From Actinacidiphila alni (GTDB lineage: Bacteria > Actinomycetota > Actinomycetes > Streptomycetales > Streptomycetaceae), in assembly GCF_900112845.1 (NCBI RefSeq), contig NZ_FONG01000029.1, forward strand, positions 1 through 64,000: 64,000 bases of DNA, given 5' to 3'. The notes beneath the pieces are model-generated. The model made no database searches. It was not told the origin of the DNA and saw only the letters and a list, made by a program, of their open reading frames with translations. The position numbers and the translations under genes are program-made. Of this stretch, positions 1 through 7,711 are shown in pieces; positions within the stretch are counted from its first letter, which is position 1; every line of letters begins with the position of its first letter.

Positions 1-535
1 GTCCTGGGGCGGCCGGTCGGTCTGGGCACCCGTAAGCGGATCATGACCTGCTCGAATGCGGGTGCGTCTGCGGCCTGGCCCGGTGTGATGACGAACGCGA
101 GCGGGCGGCAGTTGCCGTCCGTAACGAGGTGGATCTTGGTGGTCAGTCCGCCGCGGGACCGTCCGAGGGCATGGTCGGCAGGCTCGCCGGCCGGGGCCCC
201 TTTTGACGGGCCCCGGCCGCGTGCTGATGGGCGCGGACGATCGTGGAGTCGACCGCGACGACCCAGTCGAGGTCGCCTTCGGCATCGGCCTGGGCCAGCA
301 GTGCGGTGAAGACCTTCTCCCAGGTGCCGTCCGCGGCCCACATCCGCAGCCGGTTGTGGGCGCCCTTCCACGATCCGAAGTGCTCGGGCAGGTCCGTCCA
401 CGGTGTGCCGGTGCGGTACTTGAACGCGATCGCGTCGATCACCTGCCGGTGATCCCGCCACCGCCCACCCCGCCGAGGCGTCCGATCAGGCAGCAACGGC
501 TCGATCCTCGCCCACTGCGCATCAGTCAACGACAC
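1..535 (-). CDS. IS5-family transposase, two-frame (programmed -1 frameshift), 3' truncated by window edge
   Basis: The first frame begins at GTG 535 with VSLTDAQWARIEPLLPD, the usual start of these IS5 transposases; the ATG at 601 lies outside the element and is unlikely. It carries the DUF4096-type N-terminus and the first catalytic Asp (VVAVDSTIVRAHQ), then stops at 143. The -1 frame continues to the window edge with GRSRGGLTTKIHLVTDG and the Ala-rich PLAFVITPGQAADA segment, so the DDE domain is split across two frames. The switch point is the slippery run CAAAAGGGGCC (about 197-208): one frame reads CAA-AAG-GGG and the other AAA-GGG-GCC. This is the known expression strategy for this IS5 subgroup. 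A simple inactivating frameshift is less likely because the slippery run sits exactly at the junction. Confidence 0.75.
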
Positions 536-572
536 ACCCAGACCAACGATCCGATGATCTGAAAGAAACGCC
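1..572 (-). mobile_element. IS5-family (IS427-like) insertion sequence, partial
   Basis: An IS5-type element enters from the left edge and its far end is off-window. On the minus strand the visible end reads GGCGTTTCTTTCAGATCA (572 to 555) and directly abuts a CTAG tetranucleotide at 573-576. CTAG is rare in high-GC DNA and is a plausible target duplication. The exact boundary is inferred, because the second inverted repeat cannot be seen. The element carries one frameshifted transposase. Confidence 0.7.
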
Positions 573-629
573 CTAGCCCGCTGAATGGCGTCGTCGGGCA
601 CCCGCCCGACCGGGCGCCGAGCCGCCCAC

Positions 630-666
630 GGGGCCGCGCACCCGCACCACCGGGGTGCGCGGCCCC
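630..666 (-). terminator. Hairpin terminator after tetR
   Basis: A perfect 14-bp inverted repeat (arms 630-643 and 653-666, GGGGCCGCGCACCC and its complement) lies downstream of the tetR stop at 731. There is no T-run, which is usual for streptomycete terminators. It also insulates the gene from the IS element to the left. Confidence 0.6.
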
Positions 667-730
667 ATCCGTGTCTGCTGCGTCCGCCGCATCCGTGTTC
701 ACCCCATCCGCATCCGCGGCCCTCGCCGCG

Positions 731-1405
731 TCAGTCCTGGGCGCAGAGCCCCTGGACGAGCGTCTCCAGCACGTTCTCCACGGAGGCCGCCAGTGCCTCG
801 CCCCGGAGCATGGCCAGCGGCCCGTCGATCACCAGGATGGCCAGGCCGTGCACGCCCGACCAGGCGGCGACCTCCGCGCCGGGCCGCCGCCTCGGCGACA
901 TCCGGCCGGTGGCCACCAGGTCGTCCAGGACGGTGGAGAGCATGTCGAACGAGCTGAAATTGTCGTTGTCGTCGCGCGTCGGCTGTCCGGTCTCGGCGTC
1001 CATGGGCATCGCGATCCGGCAGAAGGCGGTGCGGAACATGCCCGGCTCGGCGAAGGCGAAGCGCAGATAGCCGCGGCCCACCGCCTTGGTGCGCTCCACG
1101 GCCGCCGCGCCGGGATCGGCCTCGGCGCGGGCCGAGCCCGCCGCGGCCCCCGAGGCCGCGATCTCCGCGCGCATCGCGACCGCGAGCGCGTCCTGGCCGT
1201 GGGACTTCACCGCGAACAGCAGGTCGCCCTGCCCGGCGAAGTGCCGGTAGGCCGCGGTCGGTGACACGCCGACCCGGCGCGCGGCCTCGCGCAGCACCAC
1301 CGCCTCGGGGCCGCCGGCGGTCGCCAGATCGATCGCGGCGCCGACCAGCGCGTTGCGCAGGTCCCCGTGGTGGTAGCCGTCCTTGCGGCCTTTGATCGTC
1401 TCCAT
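731..1405 (-). CDS. TetR/AcrR-family transcriptional regulator
   Basis: This is a 224-residue one-domain repressor. The N-terminus holds the TetR helix-turn-helix (GYHHGDLRNALVGAA, then VLREAARRVGVSPTAAYRHF), followed by a helical ligand-binding domain. The start METIKGRK (1405) is preferred to ATG 1423 because the HTH begins immediately after it. It is divergent from the MMPL transporter at 1534, and repeated GTTAAC half-sites lie in the 128-bp gap, so repression of the pump and of itself is the likely role. The ligand is unknown. Family assignment is firm; the target is inferred from layout. Confidence 0.85.
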   Translation of the reverse strand: METIKGRKDGYHHGDLRNALVGAAIDLATAGGPEAVVLREAARRVGVSPTAAYRHFAGQGDLLFAVKSHGQDALAVAMRAEIAASGAAAGSARAEADPGAAAVERTKAVGRGYLRFAFAEPGMFRTAFCRIAMPMDAETGQPTRDDNDNFSSFDMLSTVLDDLVATGRMSPRRRPGAEVAAWSGVHGLAILVIDGPLAMLRGEALAASVENVLETLVQGLCAQD

Positions 1406-1436
1406 GCCCCTATGGTGCCCCATTCTCCCGACCGAT

Positions 1437-1476
1437 GTTGACGGGGTTAACTTCGGCTGCCATGGTGGATGTTAAC
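1437..1476. promoter_or_regulatory. Candidate TetR operator between tetR and the MMPL gene
   Basis: The divergent gap holds an imperfect 15-bp palindrome GTTGACGGGGTTAAC (1437-1451) and a further GTTAAC at 1471-1476. The two GTTAAC boxes are 25 bp apart. These are the only AT-containing symmetric boxes in the gap, which fits a shared TetR operator. Confidence 0.45.
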
Positions 1477-1533
1477 GCCGTGCACATGGCGCGGCGCCGA
1501 TTGCCTCGCAAGCAGTGGCGGAGGGGTACCACC

Positions 1534-3750
1534 ATGTTCAGCACGATCCTGCGACTGGCCCTGAACAGAACCCGGCTGGTGCTCGTCCTGAGCGCCGTCG
1601 TCGTGGTCGTCATGGCCGCGGTCGGCTTCGGGGCGTTCGGCAAGCTCCAAGGCGGCGGCTTCGACGACCCGGGCGCGCCCTCCAGCCGCGCCAAGACCCT
1701 CATCGACCGGGAGTTCGGCGGCGCCTCCGACCTCGTGCTGCTGGTGACACCCGACAACGGCGGCCCCGACACGCCCGCCGCCGCGCGGGCCGGCCGTACG
1801 CTGACCGCCGCGCTCAAGGGCGAGCCGACGGTCGACAACGTCGTGTCGTACTGGGACCACCCCGGTCCCGCGCTCGCCTCCAAGGACGGCACCAAGGCCC
1901 TGGTCCTGGCACACGTCAAGGGCGGCGACAACGACATCGCGGACCGTGCCAAGACCCTCGTCGGCCGCTACACCGGCGACCGCGGCGCCGTCGACGTGCG
2001 CGCGGGCGGCGCCGCGGCCGTCAACAACGACGTCAACTCCCAGGTCACCAAAGACCTCGCCCTGGCCGAGTCGATCGCCGTGCCGATCACGATGATCCTG
2101 CTGGTGCTCGCCTTCGGCAGCCTCGTCGCGGCCCTGCTGCCCCTGGTCATCGGTCTGATCGCGGTCGTCGGCACCTTCGCCGAGCTGTACGTCCTCGGCA
2201 GCGTCACCGACGTCTCCGTCTTCGCCGTCAACATCACCACCGCGCTCGGCCTCGGCCTGGGCATCGACTACGCCCTGCTGATGGTCAACCGCTTCCGGGA
2301 GAATCTCGCCGCCGGGCACGAGGTCCCGGACGCGCTGCGCCGCACCCTGCGCACCGCGGGCCGCACCATCGCCTTCTCCGCCGGCACCGTCGCCGCCGCG
2401 CTCGCCGCGCTGCTGGTCTTCCCGCAGTTCTTCCTGCGCTCCTTCGCCTACGCGGGCATCGGCGTCGTGGTGATCGCCGCCCTCGCCGCGCTCATCGTCA
2501 TCCCCGCCCTGCTCGCGGCGCTCGGCCACCGGGTCAACGCCGGCCGGCTGCCCTGGTCCAGCACCGTCCGCAGCTCCGACGCGCCGCTGTGGGGCCGCAT
2601 GGCGAGCACCGTGATGCGGCGCCCCGCGATCACCGCGCTGCCCGCCGCGGCCGTCCTGCTGGTCCTGGCGAGCCCGCTGCTCGGCGTCACCTTCGGCAGC
2701 CCCGACGAGCGCGTCCTGCCCGAGAGCGCGCAGAGCCGCTCGGTCGCGCAGACCCTCGACCGGGAATTCCCCGGCGACGACTCCGGCGCGATCCAGGTCG
2801 TCACCACCGGGCCCGCCGCCAACGGCCCGCTCGACGGCTACGCCACCGCCGTCTCCAAGCTGCCCGGTGTCCAGCGCGTCACCGCCAGCACCGGCACCTA
2901 CACCGACGGCGCCCGCGCCGCCGCCGGACCCGAGGCCGCCGCCCTGTCCCGGCCCACCGCACAGCGGCTGACCGTCGTGCAGGAGCCGGGCCTCGGCTCC
3001 GGCGACTCCCAGAAGCTGGTCCGGGAGGTCCGCGCGGTCGCGGCCCCGGCCGGCACCCACACCCTGGTCGGCGGCACCGACGCCGAACTCGTCGACTCCA
3101 AGCACGCCATCGGCAGCCGGCTGCCACTGGCGATCGGCCTGGTCGCCGTCACCACCTTCGTCCTGCTCTTCCTGTTCACCGGCAGCGTCGTCCAGCCGCT
3201 GCGCGCCCTCGTCCTTAACGGCCTCAGCCTCTGCGCGGCGATCGGCGCCATGGTGTGGATCTTCCAGGACGGCCATCTGACCGGACTGCTCGGCTTCACC
3301 CCGATGCCGATGGACACCTCGATGACGGTGCTGATGTTCTGCGTCGCCTTCGGCCTGTCCATGGACTACGAGGTCTTCGTCACCAGCCGCATCAAGGAAC
3401 TCCACGACCAGGGCGCCGACACCGAGGCCGCGGTCAGCGGCGGCCTGTCCCGTACCGGACGGCTGGTCACCATGGCCGCCGCGCTCCTGGCCGTCAGCTT
3501 CTTCGCCTTCGGCACCGGCAAGGTCAGCTTCATCCAGATGTTCGGCCTCGGCAGCGGCCTGGCCATCCTCATCGACGCCGTCGCCGTCCGCGGCATCCTC
3601 GTGCCCGCCGCCATGCGGCTGCTCGGCCGCGCCGCCTGGTACGCGCCGCCCGCGCTGCGGTGCCTGCACGGCAAGGCCGGCCTGAGCGACGCGGACGACG
3701 AACAGGAGCCGCCCGTACGGCAGGAGCCGCACCCCACCGCGGCCCGCTGA
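1534..3750 (+). CDS. MMPL-family (RND superfamily) membrane transporter
   Basis: This 738-residue integral membrane protein has the two-fold MMPL architecture: an N-terminal helix (about 10-32), a large extracytoplasmic domain, five helices (about 175-340), a second extracytoplasmic domain after another helix near 370-390, and a final set of helices (about 525-685). The conserved ALGLGLGIDYALLMVNRFRE segment and its repeat AFGLSMDYEVFVTSRIKE carry the membrane Asp residues typical of the proton-relay region. ATG 1534 has GGAGGGG upstream; the longer in-frame start at 1435 would cover the operator region and is rejected. Family members export lipids, siderophores or drugs. With the divergent TetR gene, inducible efflux is the most likely role. 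The substrate cannot be read from sequence. Confidence 0.9.
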   Translation: MFSTILRLALNRTRLVLVLSAVVVVVMAAVGFGAFGKLQGGGFDDPGAPSSRAKTLIDREFGGASDLVLLVTPDNGGPDTPAAARAGRTLTAALKGEPTVDNVVSYWDHPGPALASKDGTKALVLAHVKGGDNDIADRAKTLVGRYTGDRGAVDVRAGGAAAVNNDVNSQVTKDLALAESIAVPITMILLVLAFGSLVAALLPLVIGLIAVVGTFAELYVLGSVTDVSVFAVNITTALGLGLGIDYALLMVNRFRENLAAGHEVPDALRRTLRTAGRTIAFSAGTVAAALAALLVFPQFFLRSFAYAGIGVVVIAALAALIVIPALLAALGHRVNAGRLPWSSTVRSSDAPLWGRMASTVMRRPAITALPAAAVLLVLASPLLGVTFGSPDERVLPESAQSRSVAQTLDREFPGDDSGAIQVVTTGPAANGPLDGYATAVSKLPGVQRVTASTGTYTDGARAAAGPEAAALSRPTAQRLTVVQEPGLGSGDSQKLVREVRAVAAPAGTHTLVGGTDAELVDSKHAIGSRLPLAIGLVAVTTFVLLFLFTGSVVQPLRALVLNGLSLCAAIGAMVWIFQDGHLTGLLGFTPMPMDTSMTVLMFCVAFGLSMDYEVFVTSRIKELHDQGADTEAAVSGGLSRTGRLVTMAAALLAVSFFAFGTGKVSFIQMFGLGSGLAILIDAVAVRGILVPAAMRLLGRAAWYAPPALRCLHGKAGLSDADDEQEPPVRQEPHPTAAR

Positions 3751-3763
3751 AGCCCTGTCGCAC

Positions 3764-3806
3764 CGCGTGGGGCGGCGCCCGGCAGGCACCGGCGCCGCCC
3801 CACGCG
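3764..3806 (+). terminator. Hairpin terminator after the MMPL gene
   Basis: A perfect 16-bp inverted repeat (CGCGTGGGGCGGCGCC, 3764-3779, with its complement at 3791-3806) and an 11-base loop start 14 bases after the MMPL stop codon. It is a strong GC hairpin without a T-run. Confidence 0.75.
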
Positions 3807-3883
3807 CGATGATCGCCCGCAGCGGAACCGCGCAGGGCGAAATTCGGAGGGCAAAGCACGGCGCCCTGCGTAGGGTCGGCGGG

Positions 3884-4651
3884 ATGACGCTCTCTTACGA
3901 CACGGCGGGGGACGGCCCCGCACTCCTGCTGCTGCACGCCGGAATCTGCGACCGCCGGATGTGGGACCCGCAATGGCGGCCCCTGGCCGACGCCGGATAC
4001 CAGGTGATCCGCTGCGATCTGCGCGGCTTCGGCGAGACCCCCGCGCCGGACGGTCCGTACAACAACGCCGACGACGTGGTCGCGCTGCTCGACGCGCTCG
4101 GCATCGAGCGGGCCGCGCTGATCGGCGCCTCCTACGGCGGCAAGACGTCGCTGGAGATCGCCGCCCGCAGGCCCGACCGGGTGAGCGCCTTGGCGCTGCT
4201 GTGCGCGGGCTCCGACAGCCACGAACCCTCCGACGCCCTGGTCGCACTCGGCGAGCGCGAGGAGGCGCTGGTGGAGGCCGGAGACCTCGACGCGGCCCTC
4301 CAGCTGATGGTCGACAGCTGGATCGGCCCCGAAGGCGACGACACCGTCCGCGAGGCCGTACACGTCATGCAGCGCCGCGCCTACGAGGTGCAGCTCGCCG
4401 CCGGCGACGTCGCCCAACTGCGGCCCCCGTACGAGCTGTCGGCGATCACCGCGCCGACGCTCGCCGTCTCCGGCGGCCAGGACATCGAGGACTTCCGGCG
4501 GATCGCCGAGGGCCTGCCCGCGCGGCTCGCCGACGCCCGGCACCTCGAACTGCCGTGGGCCGGCCATCTGCCGAGCATGGAACGGCCTGCCGAGGTCACC
4601 GAGCTGCTGACCGCCTTCCTGGGGGAGCGGCTCGCACCGGCCGTCAGGTGA
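3884..4651 (+). CDS. Alpha/beta-hydrolase fold protein
   Basis: This 255-residue cytoplasmic hydrolase has the oxyanion-hole segment LLLLHAGICDRRMW, the nucleophile elbow GASYGG (Ser is the nucleophile), and a C-terminal LPWAGHLPSMERP whose His completes the triad. The acid is probably the Asp of SGGQDIEDF. The fold covers esterases, lactonases and C-C hydrolases, and the substrate is not evident. ATG 3884 follows TAGGGT by seven bases, so it may be leaderless; the upstream in-frame ATGs are weaker. The stop overlaps the convergent thaumatin-like gene by 8 bases. Confidence 0.85.
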   Translation: MTLSYDTAGDGPALLLLHAGICDRRMWDPQWRPLADAGYQVIRCDLRGFGETPAPDGPYNNADDVVALLDALGIERAALIGASYGGKTSLEIAARRPDRVSALALLCAGSDSHEPSDALVALGEREEALVEAGDLDAALQLMVDSWIGPEGDDTVREAVHVMQRRAYEVQLAAGDVAQLRPPYELSAITAPTLAVSGGQDIEDFRRIAEGLPARLADARHLELPWAGHLPSMERPAEVTELLTAFLGERLAPAVR

Positions 4652-5633
4652 CGCCGAAGGTCACCCGATAGTCGCACCGCCCCTTGCACGCCATCGTGGC
4701 CGCGTCGTCGAAGGCGTACGAATACGCGTACGGCGCGGCCTTCTTGAACACCTGCGTGTAGTCGACGGGCCATTTCGACGGCACACACTTGTCCCGGCCC
4801 GCCCAGGCGCCGCGGCAGCAGTAGGTGTCACCGCCGAAGGCCGCACACGGCGGCATGCACCCGACGACCCGGCCGCCCTTGGTGGCGCGCATCGCGGCCG
4901 GACAGTCCACGGGCTTGGTGCAGGCGCCCTTGTAACAGCCGGTCGGGCTCACCGGGTCGGCCGTGACGGTGTGCGAGATGTTGATGTACATCGGCAGATT
5001 GGCGCCGTCGACCATGCTGACGTCGTAGAAGTCGAGACCGGCATAGGCGTCGAAGGTGAACTCGCCCAGTGTGGTGGGCGGGTTGGCTCCCGAGCAGTGC
5101 GCCGTGCAGTCACCGGTCAGACAGTCACCGCCGCCGCCCGACGTACAGCCCGTACGCCCCCAGATCCGGCCGCCCCAGGTGTTGCCGACCGTGAGCGAGG
5201 TGCTCTGCCCGGGCCGCAGCTCGCGCCCGTCCGGATACGCGGACGTGTTGCTGACGATCGCCCACACCGTCTCCTGCGTACGGTTCACCACCGTGATCGT
5301 CCGCCCGCCGCCGGTGCCCGACGCGGGCGGCGCGGTGGCCGCCGGTGCCTTCGCCGGTGCTTTCGTCGTGGGCCGGTGCGACGGGGGAGCGGTGTGCGGC
5401 CGGGCCGAACGGCTCGCGGTGGTGGACGGCGTCGCGGCCGTGGGGGAGGGCGCCGCCGTGCCGGTCGGTGACGGCGACGCGGCGCCGGTGGTACGGGCCA
5501 CGGCCTCGGTGCTCGCCGCGCCGTCCGTGCCGGGCGAGGACGGCCAGAAGTACACCGTCCCGGCGGCGACCAGCGCGATCACCACCAGCCCCCACCAGCC
5601 CCGTACGGACTTCGTCCGCCGTCTGCGTCCCAT
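4644..5633 (-). CDS. Membrane-anchored thaumatin-like protein
   Basis: This 329-residue protein begins with a basic segment and one transmembrane helix (GWWGLVVIALVAAGTVYFW, about 11-31). A Pro/Thr/Ser/Ala-rich linker follows (about 35-115). The C-terminal domain is Cys-rich, about 210 residues, and thaumatin-like. It includes GGGDCLTGDC, which matches the thaumatin signature GxGxCxTGDC, and many further Cys (for example CYKGACTKPVDC, CCRGAW) expected to form disulfides. Plant family members are antifungal PR-5 proteins and some bind or cut beta-1,3-glucans; the bacterial role is unknown. No signal-peptidase site is obvious, so the domain is probably displayed on the cell surface. Start 5633 (MGRRRRTK) is chosen because upstream in-frame codons read as non-coding. 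It overlaps the convergent hydrolase by 8 bp. Confidence 0.85.
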   Translation of the reverse strand: MGRRRRTKSVRGWWGLVVIALVAAGTVYFWPSSPGTDGAASTEAVARTTGAASPSPTGTAAPSPTAATPSTTASRSARPHTAPPSHRPTTKAPAKAPAATAPPASGTGGGRTITVVNRTQETVWAIVSNTSAYPDGRELRPGQSTSLTVGNTWGGRIWGRTGCTSGGGGDCLTGDCTAHCSGANPPTTLGEFTFDAYAGLDFYDVSMVDGANLPMYINISHTVTADPVSPTGCYKGACTKPVDCPAAMRATKGGRVVGCMPPCAAFGGDTYCCRGAWAGRDKCVPSKWPVDYTQVFKKAAPYAYSYAFDDAATMACKGRCDYRVTFGVT

Positions 5634-5721
5634 CGTGCCGTCCTCCCGCCGTGCGTCGGTACACGTGGGAGACCCCGCGGGGCCCGGCCGGATAACACAA
5701 AGCGGGCCGGGCCTCCGGTCG

Positions 5722-6303
5722 TCAGCCGCGCCGGACCGCGTGCCCGAACTCGGCGGCCAGGGAGTCCAGTTCGGGTTCGCCGAATTCGGCGACCAGATCC
5801 TTGAACGCCACGACCTTGTCAGGACCGAACCGCGCGACACGCTCGGCGTACGCGGCGGTGTCCAGGAACTTCGGCGGATTCGACTTGGAGTGGAATTTGT
5901 CCGCGTACATCACCAGCCGCTCCTCGACGGACCCGGCCACGTAGTCGCCCGGCGGGATCGGCAGGTGCTGCCGCTCGATGTCCGCACGGGTCAGACCGAC
6001 CCCGGTGTGGCACGAGGCGAAACGGCACAGCGGCTCGGACAGCCCCTCGGCGCGCAGCAGTTCATGACCGAGCACACCGTGCCTGATGTACGCGCCGTCA
6101 CCGACCCGGTAGACGCCGATGTCGTGCAGGAGCGCGCCGGTCTCGACCAGCCGGACGTCGACCGGAAGCGGGTAGCGGTCCGCCAGCTCCAGGGCGATCC
6201 GCGCGACGATCTCGCAGTGCGTACGGACGATGTCCAGGGATTCGTGGGTCGGAGCGTACTTCTCGTGCAGCGCGCGCACGCTCTCGGCAGAGGGAAGATT
6301 CAC
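5722..6303 (-). CDS. HD-domain (HDIG) putative phosphohydrolase
   Basis: This 193-residue protein has the metal-binding HD motif GALLHDIG (His60-Asp61), an upstream His (RTHC, near 29) and downstream His residues (IRHG, SCHTG), the ligand set of the HD superfamily. It resembles the stand-alone HDIG proteins of about 190 residues found in many bacteria. These act on phosphate esters such as nucleotides, but the substrate is unassigned. The start at 6303 is only about 10 bases from the MITE edge, and a TAGGCT box at that junction could act as a -10 element. Confidence 0.8.
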   Translation of the reverse strand: MNLPSAESVRALHEKYAPTHESLDIVRTHCEIVARIALELADRYPLPVDVRLVETGALLHDIGVYRVGDGAYIRHGVLGHELLRAEGLSEPLCRFASCHTGVGLTRADIERQHLPIPPGDYVAGSVEERLVMYADKFHSKSNPPKFLDTAAYAERVARFGPDKVVAFKDLVAEFGEPELDSLAAEFGHAVRRG

Positions 6304-6311
6304 CAGCGCAG

Positions 6312-6494
6312 CCTAGGGCGTGTCCGCAATGTCGCGCCTGGCCGGCGGCGCCTGGCACGCACGCTCGCTGCGTTGTCGGGCTCGTCCGAGTAGGCCCACT
6401 ACGAGGACGACCCTCCGCCTTGCGATCGCACGCACCAGACACCGCCGGCCCCGCCCTGCGGGCGGACGCCGCGACATTGCGGACACGGCCTAGG
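6312..6494. repeat. MITE-like non-coding element with long terminal inverted repeats
   Basis: This 183-bp segment is bounded by 25-bp inverted repeats (6312-6336 and 6470-6494) that match at 24 positions and contain the 17-bp core GTGTCCGCAATGTCGCG. Symmetry continues inward imperfectly (GGCCGGCGG near 6340 pairs with CCGCCGGCC near 6442), so most of the element can fold on itself. Both ends carry CTAG (6313-6316 and 6490-6493), which may be the target duplication. It encodes no protein. The outer bases GGCGTGTC resemble the visible end of the IS5-type element (GGCGTTTC), so mobilisation by such an element is inferred. Confidence 0.65.
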
Positions 6495-7547
6495 TGTATT
6501 GATCACGAGCGTTGTTGACACGTGCCGGTGCTTGATCATGGCGAAGACCTCCGGTGTGGTGGAGCTGTCTAGGACTGCACCGCACGGAGGTCTTCATGTC
6601 CCACCGTAATGCCCGGCTGACCGTTCACGGCAGACGGATCCTTGTTGGGCGTGTCCGTTCGGGCCGTCCGGTCGCGCATGTCGCAGCAGAGATGGGCATC
6701 TCGCGGACCACGGCCCACAAATGGGTCAGGCGCTGGCTGGCGGAGGGCGATGCGGGTCTGCACGACCGCTCCAGCCGACCGCACAGGACACCGCATCGCA
6801 CTCCGGCCACGGTGGAGGCCCGCGTGTGCGAGCTGCGCCAGGCCCGCAAACTCGGCCCCGCCCGGATCGGCCCGATCCTGGGCATGCCCGCCTCCACCGT
6901 GCACCGCGTCCTGACCCGCCACGCACTGAACCGCCTGGCCTTCATGGACCGGCCCACAGGCGAGATCATCCGCCGCTACGAACGTGACCGGCCCGGAGAA
7001 CTGATCCACATCGACGTCAAGAAACTCGGGCGGATCCCCGACGGCGGCGGCTGGCGCACCCGCGGCCGCCAGGCCACCCGGAACGAGAAACAGCACGTCG
7101 GCTTCGACTACATCCACTCCGCCGTCGACGACCACACCCGCCTGGCCTACAGCGAGATCCACCCCGACGAGAAGGCCGCCACCTGCACCGGCTTCCTCCG
7201 CCGCGCAGCGGCCTTCTTCGCCACCGCCGGCATCACCCGCATCGAGCGCGTCCTGACCGACAACGCCTGGTCCTACCGCAAAAGCACCCTGTTCAAGCAG
7301 GCACTGGCCGACCTCGGCGCGACCGGAAAACTCACCCGCGCCTACCGCCCCCAGACCAACGGCAAGGTCGAACGCTTCAACCGCACCCTGCTCGACGAAT
7401 GGGCCTACCAACGGCCCTACACCAGCAACGAACAGCGGACCGCAGCCCTGGCAGACTTCCTCCACACCTACAACCACCACCACAGCCACACCGCACTCAG
7501 CGGCCAGCCACCCATCACCCGCGTCAACAACCCTGCGAGCCAATACA
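6495..7547 (+). mobile_element. Complete IS481-family insertion sequence, 1053 bp
   Basis: The ends are TGTATTG (6495-6501) and CAATACA (7541-7547). A second matching block in the inverted repeats contains GTTGTTGAC. The element is flanked by a 6-bp direct repeat CCTAGG (6489-6494 and 7548-7553), which fits the NCTAGN target known for IS481. It contains a single intact transposase gene. The left copy of the target lies at the right end of the MITE-like element. Confidence 0.85.
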
Positions 7548-7552
7548 CCTAG
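6596..7552 (+). CDS. IS481-family transposase (DDE, rve integrase core)
   Basis: This 318-residue transposase has an N-terminal helix-turn-helix (RPVAHVAAEMGISRTTAHKW), a second DNA-binding segment (LGPARIGPILGMPASTVHRV) and an rve catalytic core: first Asp in ELIHIDVKKLG, second in VLTDNAWSYR, Glu in NGKVERFNRTL. ATG 6596 has GGAGG five bases upstream; the ATG at 6554 is too early. The gene looks intact. The element ends at 7547 inside the last sense codon, and the TAG stop at 7550-7552 belongs to the flanking CCTAGG target duplication, so the host target supplies the stop codon. Confidence 0.9.
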   Translation: MSHRNARLTVHGRRILVGRVRSGRPVAHVAAEMGISRTTAHKWVRRWLAEGDAGLHDRSSRPHRTPHRTPATVEARVCELRQARKLGPARIGPILGMPASTVHRVLTRHALNRLAFMDRPTGEIIRRYERDRPGELIHIDVKKLGRIPDGGGWRTRGRQATRNEKQHVGFDYIHSAVDDHTRLAYSEIHPDEKAATCTGFLRRAAAFFATAGITRIERVLTDNAWSYRKSTLFKQALADLGATGKLTRAYRPQTNGKVERFNRTLLDEWAYQRPYTSNEQRTAALADFLHTYNHHHSHTALSGQPPITRVNNPASQYT

Positions 7553-7711
7553 GCCGTGCCGCGCGGATGCTGCCGCCCGGACCGTGCCGGGCGCGCGGCG
7601 CCGCGCCACCGTGCGCCCGGGGGCTGCCGCGGGCGGCCGTCGGTGCCATGCTCTGCTGATGACCATCGACCCGGCCCGCACCCGGCGCCCCCGACGACAG
7701 GAGACACCGCC

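Noticed and set aside
1447..3789. A 780-codon open frame antisense to the MMPL gene
   Set aside because: Its translation is Gly/Asp/Gln/Arg-rich without hydrophobic or fold pattern, whereas the sense frame is a complete MMPL transporter. Long antisense frames are normal at this GC content. The same applies to the long opposing frames at 6569-9202, 43125-46034, 52163-54817 and 58991-61057.
7548..7570. A second MITE copy starting at CCTAGGCCGTG right of the IS481 element
   Set aside because: The resemblance to the MITE end stops after about 11 bases, and no matching opposite end follows; the similarity is explained by the palindromic target.
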